From: Chrysochromulina parva
Taxonomy: Eukaryota; Haptophyta; Prymnesiales; Chrysochromulinaceae
Length of the DNA stretch: 10,333 bases
Reading direction: 5' to 3'
NCBI GenBank assembly: GCA_002887195.1
Contig: PJAB01002134.1
Coordinates: forward strand, 1 to 10,333
The position numbers and the translations under genes were made by a program. The notes below the pieces were generated by a model. It was not told the origin of the DNA, searched no databases, and saw only the letters and a list, made by a program, of their open reading frames with translations. Positions 1-6,527 of the stretch are shown in pieces. Within the stretch, counting starts at the first letter, position 1. Every line of letters starts with the position of its first letter.

Positions 1-19
1 GCCCCCTTTGAAACCCCCG

Positions 20-100
20 CCAGGGGGCCCAGCCCCCTGGACCCCGGACATCCAGGAAAATCTCATTTTCCTGGACATGTCAGGAATCTAGCCAGATTCC
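20..100. repeat. Cluster of three consecutive hairpins
   Basis: Three perfect inverted repeats follow one another. CCAGGGGGC at 20-28 pairs with GCCCCCTGG at 32-40 across a 3-base loop. TCCAGGAAAAT at 51-61 pairs with ATTTTCCTGGA at 65-75 across CTC; GACA (47-50) and TGTC (78-81) can extend this stem past a 2-base bulge. GGAATCT at 83-89 pairs with AGATTCC at 94-100 across AGCC. The sequences differ, so this is not one repeat unit copied three times. It could be the end of a foldback or MITE-like element, or a structured RNA whose start lies outside the window. No coding role is evident, although one + strand frame stays open through it. Confidence 0.75.
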
Positions 101-323
101 CCCACTTTACCGCTCAGGCGCCCGGGGGGACGCCGAGGCGATCCGACGCGCTGGTTATTCTGCTCGAAGGCGAGCTGAGGCGCGTTACGAGGCAAGGGTG
201 GCGCCCGCAGATACCGCTGAGGCCGCCGAATGCGGGAAGCATGTGGGCGGGAGCGTGGTGGTGCTCGGTCCCGGAGACGCCTTCGTCGCGGGAGAAATCG
301 ACATACGTCGAAAAGGAGCCTCG

Positions 324-650
324 ATGGGGGTATATGGGAATCCATTAGAGATGCTCGCTGAGGGAGACCGTCATGCCGTCGTGGGAGGATACCGTGAGCT
401 GATCACGGGGTCGAAGACCGCCTCGCAGATCGCGCGTGAGCGCAGGCTTGGGACCCCTAATGCGTCGAACGCAAGGATCCCCTTGCATCGAAGGATGCAG
501 GCGCTCAGTAGGTTAGCTGAGCGTGTTCGTAACGGAGAGACGCTGCATCTGCGTTGTACATGCAAGCCCAGGGAGTGCCATGGGGATGTGATCGCAGAGT
601 GGATCCATGCGCGCCGAGAGGAGCCGGCGGAGCCGCAGGCGCTCGTGTAG
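324..650 (+). CDS. DUF4326 domain protein (start uncertain, possibly a terminal exon)
   Basis: The C-terminal half carries the DUF4326 signature: a GNP motif (VYGNPLE), an Arg/Tyr-rich helix (VGGYRELIT) and the diagnostic Cys-rich end LRCTCKPRECHGDVIAEW, equivalent to the family's CxC-P-x-CHGDVLAE. The family is small, found in bacteria, phages and large DNA viruses, and has no established biochemical role; the Cys/His set suggests metal or nucleotide binding, which is inference. The first ATG in frame is at 324 (108 codons), but family-like sequence (EIDIRRKG before the GNP motif) begins at about 285, upstream of that ATG. The frame is open from 12 after a TGA at 9-11 and contains no earlier ATG; a GTG at 198 is unlikely in a eukaryote. 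So this is either a downstream exon, a truncated and decaying copy, or a gene with a non-standard start. Sporadic occurrence in eukaryotes would fit transfer from a virus or bacterium. Confidence 0.6.
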   Translation: MGVYGNPLEMLAEGDRHAVVGGYRELITGSKTASQIARERRLGTPNASNARIPLHRRMQALSRLAERVRNGETLHLRCTCKPRECHGDVIAEWIHARREEPAEPQALV

Positions 651-737
651 ATCTGATCGGGGGAGACCCAATCATGTGTGACGCGCATCGAAGCGCGGCA
701 CTTAGGTCACAAGTAGAGGGAGGTGAGGGGTGGGAAA

Positions 738-743
738 AATAAA
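738..743 (+). promoter_or_regulatory. AATAAA polyadenylation-signal-like hexamer
   Basis: A perfect AATAAA lies 88 bases after the stop codon of the DUF4326 frame, within an A-rich stretch (735-747). The position suits a 3' end signal for that gene. It overlaps the left arm of the inverted repeat starting at 741, so it may be incidental. Confidence 0.35.
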
Positions 744-865
744 ATATCAGCGCAGGAGCCTGACGGCGGCCGCGAGAGGGCGAAGCGCAGAGCGCTTGAC
801 GCGTTGATATTTTTGTGAGGAAGTGAAGTGTGAACTTCCGGTGTGAAAGAGCGCGGAGCGCTCTT
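741..865. other. Highly self-complementary block, possible structured RNA or foldback
   Basis: A 13-bp stem closes the first part: AAAATATCAGCGC (741-753) pairs with GCGTTGATATTTT (801-813), all Watson-Crick except one G-U. Inside it is the hairpin AAGCGC-aga-GCGCTT (783-797). Downstream lie GGAAGT (819-824) / ACTTCC (834-839) and the perfect AAGAGCGC-gga-GCGCTCTT (847-865). The sequence ATTTTTG at 809-815 resembles an Sm-binding site (A-U4-6-G) flanked by stems. I could not match it to U1, U2, U4, U5 or U6, SRP RNA or tRNA. The orientation is unknown. A non-autonomous foldback element is the main alternative. Confidence 0.4.
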
Positions 866-956
866 CGAGCTATGCTGGAGATAGGTCGTCCAGAAAGCTA
901 GTGCGCTAACACGATAGATAAATCTTCGTTGTCGCGGGAATGAACCTAGAGACTTT

Positions 957-978
957 GTTGGCGGGAAGAGGTTTCCCG
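957..978. promoter_or_regulatory. E2F-like site within a small inverted repeat
   Basis: TTGGCGGGAA near 957-967 matches the E2F consensus (TTTSSCGS, often TTTGGCGGGAA). It overlaps the inverted repeat CGGGAA (962-967) / TTCCCG (973-978). It lies about 170 bases upstream of the ATG at 1134, a reasonable promoter position. E2F sites typically drive S-phase genes, but a single match in GC-rich DNA is weak evidence. Confidence 0.25.
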
Positions 979-1133
979 TCCTACCGGTCTCTTACCTTAC
1001 CGCTTACGTCTTTCGTAGCTCATCGGTACCGGTACCGAGCAGCGCGGGGTCGTGTCACTATTTTTTCTCTTGGAGAAATTCACACAGTTTTCACAGGCAC
1101 GAGTGGCCGCGTCGCCGATGCGCAAAGGCTTCA

Positions 1134-4100
1134 ATGGCGACGCGCGGAGAGATGCCTGTCAGTGGAGAGATGCCTGTCAAGAAGGTCGATGCGCGCGATT
1201 GCAATCTGTTGCTCGATGAGCTGGCTGCAATGCTGGGCTGTGCAGCTGTACGCAAAGTTCCGAATCTGCACAAGGCCGCTGAAGACATGACCTGCACCCA
1301 GGCGAAGCAGGCAGAGAATAGCCCGACGATTGCAAAGGAGCCTCTACCGACCGTCGTCGTCACGACGGGCAACGATCGCGATCCGCAGTCTGAACCGCGC
1401 GCCAAAGTTTTGATCAGCGCCCTCATCCAGCATGGCAAGCTCGCACCGATCTTTGTGACACGTTACCATACATCGTCAAGGCCTGCCACGATCATAAGCC
1501 TGATGACACAGAACGATGCCATCGCCGTCGTCGTCGTCGATGGCAACGGGACTCATCTGCGGATGCGCGATGCGAAACATGACTTTCGTCTGCACGGCGG
1601 CTTTGGTGTATTCCGTGTGAAAAACGTCCTGAGAGGTTGCTCTGACAACCTGACGTCAGCGTGCGCATTGCGCGAGGGTGATGTGTTTGTCGATTGCACG
1701 GCGGGTCAGCTGCAGGACGCGCTCGTGGCTGCGGCGGCGGTCGGCCCGACGGGACGTGTGATCGCGCTCGAGGCCAGCCCTCTGCTGTGGTCGGTCTCCT
1801 CGGGTCGGCCCGTCTTCACAGGCGACGAGGACATCGATCGGCTCTTGAACGAGCGTATCGAGGTGCGGCTGGGTGAGGCGGCCGAGCTGCTGCGAGCGAT
1901 GCCGACCGGCTCCGCCGACGTGGTGTACTTCGACCCGATGTTCACGAGGCCGGTCAAGGCCGACACGAGCTTCGAGACGCTCCGACCGCTTGCGTACCAC
2001 GAGGCGCTCTCGGCAGAGGCGATCGCGCAGGCGCGGCGCGTGGCGCGACGAGTCGTCCTCGTGACCGATCAGCCGGCCAGTGGCGAGCTCGAGCGCCTCG
2101 GCCTTCGGGTGGTTTGGAACGGCCAGCGCAAGCGCTACGGCGCCATCGAGAGCTTGCAGGCCGAGGCTACGGGCGCCATCTCGGGCGTGGTCGAGGTCGC
2201 CGCGGGAGCCGCGGAAGTACGTGGCAGCGGCCGAGGGGGCCGTGGGGGCCACGTCGATGCCCACGACGACGCGCCAACCGCCCACGACGACGCGTCGGCT
2301 GCCCGTGCCGCACGTCGGGCAGCACGTCGCACAGCCGCTGCGCCGTCCGCCGTCGCACAGTACGCAGCTGTGACATCACCGCCGCCACCATCACCGCCTC
2401 CCTCGCCACCTCCGTCGCTACCGCCGCCCTCGCCGCCACCTCTGTCGCCGCCGCCACCTCTGCCGCCACTGCCACCGCCGTCAACGGCGCCCGCAACGGC
2501 GCTCATCGTGCGCCTCGAGGCATCCTCTTTGGGTCTCGCATGGCCGCTGCATGAGTTGCGCCTCGGCTTGGCCACGCAGGGGGCGCTCGGCATCCGGTGC
2601 TACGACTGGGTGCTCCTCGAGCGCGGCGTGTGCGCGATTGCTTGCAGGGCCGCGCTCGACCCGAGCGTGCCCGACGGGAGCGCGATGCTGCCCGAGTGGA
2701 TGCATGCTCAGCTCCGTGCCGCCGCCCACGACGACGCCCACGACGACGGCGCGCCGACTGCTCACGACAGCGCTGCGGCGGCTCACGACAGCGCGTCTGC
2801 TGGCCCAGTGGGACAGCCTCTCGTCGGCCGACTGAGCGCTGTCGTGAGCGCGGAGAGGCTCGGCCTTCTGAGGGACGACACGGCCGTTGGGTTGGCGCCG
2901 TCTCGAGCGCTGAGGGACGACACGGCCGTTGGGTTGGCGCCGTCTCGAGCGCTAACGGTGGCGCTGCGGGTGACCCTCGGGCTCGCTCGAAGAGGTGCTC
3001 GAGACGGCGCGATGGAGGCCGAGGGCGAGGACGACGATGGTGTGGGGTTGGCGCTCGCCGCCGCCTCCTCCGAGGCGAGCGCCGTGTCGAGCGCCGACGA
3101 CGACGAGCTCGAAGAGGGGCCACCACGACGACGCGTCGACGGCCGACCAACCGAAGGACCTCCGCACGCGCCGTCGCGGGCGGCTAGCGCTCCTCACGTA
3201 TCCTTCGACGCGGCGGCGCTCGGCGCGGCGCGTCGGCAGCTGCTCGGGCTGCCGCTGCTTCTGGGCGGGCTGTGCGCTGTGCAGCGGCTCGACGGCGTGG
3301 CGGTGCTGCGAGTCTGCGGGTGGGACTGTGGCGAGAGCGGCGGTGGGGGCGAGGGCGGCGAGGGCGGCGTTCTTCGAAGGGGCGAGCCGGACGATCCTTC
3401 TCTGCGCCCGCGCCCCTGTTGCATCGGCCTTGCGACCGTGCTCCACGTGGTCGATGATGGCGACCACGTGGAGCCGACACGCCGTACCGCTCTGCCATCG
3501 AGGAGTCCATGCGCGGACGATGCGAGATGCACTATGCACGGCGCACGTGTCCTCTCCGCCCTCACCCGCCATGCCCTCGCTCTCCTCTCTGCCTCGCTCG
3601 GCGCGCAACGAGCGCTTGCCTCAGGCGATGCGAGGCTGTCCGCGGCCGCCGCTGGTGGAGGCCATGCGTTGCTCTGCGGCCCGTCTGGCAATGGGAAGCG
3701 CCGCCTCCTTCGGCGTCTGGCTGCCCGAGTGCAGCGTCGCCTCCCAGGCACGTCGCTCGTGAGGGTGCGCTGTGCCTCCCTCCTCGCCGCCGCCAGCTCG
3801 GGCCGCCTCGCCGCGGCGCTCGATGCCCCATTTGACGAAGCGCGCCGCGCCGTCCCGAGCGTGCTGCTGCTGAGCGAGCTCGGCCTGCTGGCACCCGCCG
3901 CGCCCGCCTCCTCGGGTGCGGGCGCCGACTCGGAGGGCGGAGTGCACACCCAGGTGGCCATGGCGCTGCTCAGAGCGATGCGCTCGACGCCACCGGGCGT
4001 TCTCGTCATGGGCAGTGCGCTCGATCCGCTCCATCTACCACCGTGCCTTCGCTTCCACGGAGGATTCGAGGCGCTCTTTGAGCACACGCTGCCGACGGCC

Positions 4101-5612
4101 GCCCAGCGCGCGGCGCTGCTTGCCAGCTGGCTGCCCGGTGCGGCGCTCACCGGCACGGCGCTGCCTGGGCGCCTCTCCGCCGCCAATCCCATCGGCTCGC
4201 CGACGGGCCACAGTCAACGTGGCGAGGAGGATGCTCCTAATATGGATGCTCCTAATATGGATGTCCCTAATATGGAAGGTCCTACCACGAAGGCGCGAGC
4301 GGCGGCGGCGGCGACGGGGCGAGAGCCAGTGGCGGACGAGCTGCGAGCCGATGCGCCGCTCAGCGCAGCGGTGCATGCAACTGTGCTGAGCGAGCTCACG
4401 GCCGGACGTTCGCTACGGGAGGTTCGGCGGCTGCTCGGCGCCGTGGCAGTGCGTGCGAGCGCTCGCGGCGGCGTGCCCACTTGGGGAGACGTCATCACCA
4501 TACTACAGGTGCTCGTGCCCACCGAAGCTCCCTCCCCGATGATCTCTGGCGTCCAGGGTCTCGGCAGTGGGTTGACGAACCCCTGGGCTCGCGTGGGCGG
4601 GTACTGTGCGCTGCGCGCGCGTCTGCAACGACTCCTCGCGACCATGCAGAGCGCGGCTGGCACGGGAGGTGTAACGGCTCTCGGGGTGGCACCCCCGAGC
4701 GGCGCGCTGCTCTACGGCCCCTCGGGCAACGGCAAGTCGCTGCTCGCGAGCTGCCTTGCAGCCGCGTGCGGCTGGCCCACATTCTGCGTCAAAGGTTCTC
4801 AGCTGTTCGGCGCGTACGTGGGCGAAACGGAGGCGGCCATTCGGGAGCTCTTCCGCAAGGCTCGAGAGAATGCGCCGTCGATTGTGCTGCTCGACGAGCT
4901 CGATGCCATCGGCGGCAGCCGCGGTGACCTCGGCGAGGCGAGCGAGCAGGGCGGCGGCGGCACCGCAATGGAACGCGCCCTCTCTACCTTGCTCAACGAG
5001 ATGGACGGCGTCGGGATCGCGGGCCCCAAATTTGGGAGCGTGGGCGACGGCGCGGGCGCCGTCTCGGGCGTACCCGCCGTCTTCCTGCTCGGCCTCACCA
5101 ACCGGCCAGAGCTCGTCGACGCGGCACTCCTTCGGCCTGGGCGCCTCGAGCAGCTCCTCCACGTGCCTCACCCTAATTTGGAAGAGCGTGAGGCCATATT
5201 AGGAGTGCACACGCGCCATCTCACTCTGGGAGACGAGGTGAACCTCGCCAGCATCGCTGAGCGGACGGAGCGCTTCAGCGGCGCGGCGCTCGCAGCTCTG
5301 TGTCGAGAGACGACGATGCAGGCGCTCGCACGCCAGTGGCGGCGGCGGCGGGCGGGGCGGCCGATGGGAGCGAAGGAGGACGGCGAAGTCAACGACAACG
5401 ATGACGATGGTGAGGAGGAGGGCGTCGCGCTGTCCGGAGGTACCGCCGCGGCGTTCGTCGAGGAGGACGACATGGATGAGTCGATCTTGGTCCGCGCGAT
5501 GGATTTCGAAAGGGCTGGACGCGTCGTGCTGCGCTCGCTGGTACACTCTGACCAAGAGCATGCCAAGTTGGAGCAGAGGGACGCGAAGTTCCGAGCATCG
5601 AGGACCATGTGA
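1134..5612 (+). CDS. RsmJ/YpiP-like methyltransferase fused to a tandem CDC48/AFG2-like AAA+ ATPase
   Basis: One 1492-codon frame begins at ATG 1134. Residues 72-340 resemble the RsmJ/YpiP class of SAM-dependent methyltransferases: an N-terminal VVVTTGN segment, motif I VDCTAGQLQDA (187-197), the acidic loop ALEAS (211-215) and the signature VVYFDPMF (263-270). A Pro/Ser linker (416-450) and a region with weak resemblance to a CDC48-type N domain (455-790) follow. D1 is at about 840-1000 with GPSGNGKR (849-856) and a degenerate Walker B, LLLSELGLL. D2 is at about 1180-1405 with GPSGNGKS (1195-1202), pore loop AYVGETE, Walker B VLLDELDAI (D1254, E1255), sensor GLTNRPE and Arg fingers R1334/R1337. 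The DELDA form, FRKAR and the lid FSGA..AALCRE look most like AFG2/SPATA5, the ATPase that strips factors from pre-60S ribosomes. The tail MDFERAGRVVLRS resembles a CDC48-family C-terminus. No signal peptide or membrane segment is visible. Two merged genes remain possible, but no stop or splice site separates the halves. Confidence 0.8.
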   Translation: MATRGEMPVSGEMPVKKVDARDCNLLLDELAAMLGCAAVRKVPNLHKAAEDMTCTQAKQAENSPTIAKEPLPTVVVTTGNDRDPQSEPRAKVLISALIQHGKLAPIFVTRYHTSSRPATIISLMTQNDAIAVVVVDGNGTHLRMRDAKHDFRLHGGFGVFRVKNVLRGCSDNLTSACALREGDVFVDCTAGQLQDALVAAAAVGPTGRVIALEASPLLWSVSSGRPVFTGDEDIDRLLNERIEVRLGEAAELLRAMPTGSADVVYFDPMFTRPVKADTSFETLRPLAYHEALSAEAIAQARRVARRVVLVTDQPASGELERLGLRVVWNGQRKRYGAIESLQAEATGAISGVVEVAAGAAEVRGSGRGGRGGHVDAHDDAPTAHDDASAARAARRAARRTAAAPSAVAQYAAVTSPPPPSPPPSPPPSLPPPSPPPLSPPPPLPPLPPPSTAPATALIVRLEASSLGLAWPLHELRLGLATQGALGIRCYDWVLLERGVCAIACRAALDPSVPDGSAMLPEWMHAQLRAAAHDDAHDDGAPTAHDSAAAAHDSASAGPVGQPLVGRLSAVVSAERLGLLRDDTAVGLAPSRALRDDTAVGLAPSRALTVALRVTLGLARRGARDGAMEAEGEDDDGVGLALAAASSEASAVSSADDDELEEGPPRRRVDGRPTEGPPHAPSRAASAPHVSFDAAALGAARRQLLGLPLLLGGLCAVQRLDGVAVLRVCGWDCGESGGGGEGGEGGVLRRGEPDDPSLRPRPCCIGLATVLHVVDDGDHVEPTRRTALPSRSPCADDARCTMHGARVLSALTRHALALLSASLGAQRALASGDARLSAAAAGGGHALLCGPSGNGKRRLLRRLAARVQRRLPGTSLVRVRCASLLAAASSGRLAAALDAPFDEARRAVPSVLLLSELGLLAPAAPASSGAGADSEGGVHTQVAMALLRAMRSTPPGVLVMGSALDPLHLPPCLRFHGGFEALFEHTLPTAAQRAALLASWLPGAALTGTALPGRLSAANPIGSPTGHSQRGEEDAPNMDAPNMDVPNMEGPTTKARAAAAATGREPVADELRADAPLSAAVHATVLSELTAGRSLREVRRLLGAVAVRASARGGVPTWGDVITILQVLVPTEAPSPMISGVQGLGSGLTNPWARVGGYCALRARLQRLLATMQSAAGTGGVTALGVAPPSGALLYGPSGNGKSLLASCLAAACGWPTFCVKGSQLFGAYVGETEAAIRELFRKARENAPSIVLLDELDAIGGSRGDLGEASEQGGGGTAMERALSTLLNEMDGVGIAGPKFGSVGDGAGAVSGVPAVFLLGLTNRPELVDAALLRPGRLEQLLHVPHPNLEEREAILGVHTRHLTLGDEVNLASIAERTERFSGAALAALCRETTMQALARQWRRRRAGRPMGAKEDGEVNDNDDDGEEEGVALSGGTAAAFVEEDDMDESILVRAMDFERAGRVVLRSLVHSDQEHAKLEQRDAKFRASRTM
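1146..1181 (+). repeat. 18-bp tandem duplication at the N-terminus
   Basis: Two copies of an 18-base unit lie at 1146-1163 and 1164-1181, differing only in the last two bases. They encode GEMPVS and GEMPVK at residues 5-16. They sit just after the start codon, so copy-number change would alter only the extreme N-terminus. Confidence 0.85.
2253..2801 (+). repeat. Related Ala-His-Asp-Asp repeats on both sides of the Pro-rich linker
   Basis: Residues 376-389 read AHDDAPTAHDDASA. Residues 530-556 carry AHDDAHDDGAPTAHD followed by two AHDS units. The same short unit, built on GCCCACGACGAC-type codons, appears twice within one gene, before and after the Pro-rich linker (416-450) and the 455-530 segment. 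The likely origin is local duplication or slippage in non-conserved linkers. The function is unknown. Confidence 0.7.
2379..2483 (+). repeat. Proline/serine-rich linker
   Basis: Residues 416-450 consist almost entirely of Pro with Ser and Leu, in SPPP and SPPPP units encoded by CCGCCACCA-type codons. This is a stiff, extended spacer of the kind seen in algal hydroxyproline-rich proteins and multidomain fusions. It separates the methyltransferase from the ATPase half and is where two genes could have joined. Confidence 0.85.
2760..2849. repeat. 15-bp inverted repeat inside the coding sequence
   Basis: GCTCACGACAGCGCT (2760-2774) has its exact reverse complement AGCGCTGTCGTGAGC at 2835-2849. 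A second direct copy of the first 14 bases is at 2781-2794. The arms could form a hairpin in the mRNA with a loop of 60 or about 40 bases. It falls in the non-conserved linker before D1. Confidence 0.75.
2868..2951 (+). repeat. 42-bp perfect tandem duplication in the linker
   Basis: Two identical 42-base units (2868-2909 and 2910-2951) encode LRDDTAVGLAPSRA twice (residues 579-606). The length is a multiple of three, so the frame is kept. Perfect identity points to a recent duplication or to a collapsed or expanded assembly. It lies outside the recognised domains. Confidence 0.9.
4236..4275 (+). repeat. 15-bp tandem repeat carrying CCTAATATGG, encoding PNMDA units
   Basis: CCTAATATGG occurs at 4236-4245, 4251-4260 and 4266-4275 with a period of 15 bases, encoding PNMDA, PNMDV and PNMEG (residues 1035-1049). 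It sits between D1 and D2 and is clearly AT-richer than the surrounding gene. Each decamer matches CC(A/T)6GG, the CArG-box consensus bound by MADS proteins, though in coding DNA this may mean nothing. Confidence 0.85.
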
Positions 5613-5760
5613 CGACCGTCAGAAGACCATGTGCTTCAAGGACCATGTGATGCTCGCAGGCGCTCCAAGTCGGTCCTAACCGGTGCGCCGCCGCACGCAC
5701 GCCATGCGAAGCACGCCATCTGAAGCACACCATGCGACGCCATGCGACGCTCGCACGCTA
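5605..5760. repeat. Degenerate short tandem repeats at the 3' end of the AAA+ gene
   Basis: GACCATGTG recurs three times between 5605 and 5650, the first copy spanning the stop codon of the AAA+ gene. CGCCATGCGA/CACCATGCGA-like units recur from about 5699 to 5755. These are interrupted minisatellites and no gene is evident. The several ATGs here are a product of the repeat. Confidence 0.6.
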
Positions 5761-6527
5761 CGTGGGCGACGCACAGGCAAACCACCAACCCTGCCCCCTG
5801 TCCATGGCGGTGGCTTGGACTGAATCCTCTGCGAGATCCCTCCCGAGGCTCGGGCAGCCATCGCGGACGCTGCCTAATGAGGAGAAACCTCCTAATTAGG
5901 GACGCTTGCATGCGCGAGGGCCGGCCACCGCCATCGAGCGGATGAGTCTGGGACACATATGGCACATAACATGCGCCGCGCCGCATACGACCCTGAACTC
6001 GAGCCACTTTGGCCTTCCGATGATGAAACAGTACCATTGGAATTACCGACGGAGCTTTCCGCGATGATGTCATAACACTCTGGCACCAGACTTCTGAGGA
6101 AAGCATCCGTAACGCCCAGGCCGCGTGCCCATTCGTGCCCATGCTTGCCCATGCTCAATCGATCCGCGCCTTTGCCGCAGGCGAGACTGTAGACTGTACA
6201 AACTCCTTGAAAGTGCTGGTCGATGGATGTCCACGAGCGTTGCAAACGGGTGACGCAAACCACACAGAAAGTTCTTTCGCGTTCAAAGTCCTCAGCGCCG
6301 CAGCGGCGCAGGTCCCCAGAGTGACGCACGGCAGCGCGGATACAAGAACGTTGCTCGCGGGGACAGTAAGTATAGGCTTTGTTTTCGGAGACAGTAGAGA
6401 TTGTTCCTTGTAGCGTAGAGAGAGCGCCCTGGCATGCCAGAGAGTTTTACTAATACATAAAGCGCATCGCATCATTTCCGGTCGAGGGAAAGCTTTTTAG
6501 TTTGGTACAGACGTGATCAAAGTGCGG
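5613..6527. other. Intergenic interval with no secure gene
   Basis: This lower-GC stretch holds the minisatellites (5605-5760), the nested inverted repeat (5804-5934), a 38-codon ATG frame at 5959-6075 (with DPELEPLWP and LELPTELSAMM, not assigned to any family) and an open + strand frame at 6027-6413 that runs through the splice-donor-like GTAAGT at 6366. Minus-strand frames here show no recognisable domain. The two + strand frames are offset by one base and could be remnants of a single broken gene. Confidence 0.45.
5804..5934. repeat. Nested inverted repeat with an internal 12-bp hairpin
   Basis: The outer arms are ATGGCGGTGGC (5804-5814) and GCCACCGCCAT (5924-5934), 11 bp and perfect. 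Inside, CCTAATGAGGAG (5873-5884) pairs with CTCCTAATTAGG (5889-5900) at 11 of 12 positions around an AAAC loop. The right arm contains the palindrome CCTAATTAGG. It lies between the AAA+ gene and the convergent minus-strand gene. It could be a small foldback element, a structured RNA or a 3'-end structure. Confidence 0.55.

Larger units (their letters stand above)
651..1133. other. Intergenic interval between the DUF4326 gene and the methyltransferase-AAA+ gene
   Basis: No convincing gene is present. An ATG frame at 940-1290 runs into the following gene in another frame and shows no family features. The interval holds the AATAAA at 738, the structured block at 741-865, an E2F-like site at 957-967 and the perfect palindrome CGGTACCGGTACCG at 1024-1037. 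The downstream gene's own frame is open upstream to at least about 990 without an ATG, so an upstream exon or alternative start cannot be excluded. Confidence 0.5.

Noticed and set aside
940..1290. ATG-started + frame overlapping the start of the fusion gene
   Set aside because: No family resemblance and overlaps the fusion gene out of frame; composition looks incidental.
1656..2285. Long minus-strand open frame inside the methyltransferase region
   Set aside because: Arg/His-rich shadow of GC-rich coding DNA; the + strand frame carries all family motifs.
3194..4192. 332-codon minus-strand open frame opposite the D1 region
   Set aside because: Ser/Arg/Ala-rich, no domain, exactly antisense to the conserved AAA+ frame.
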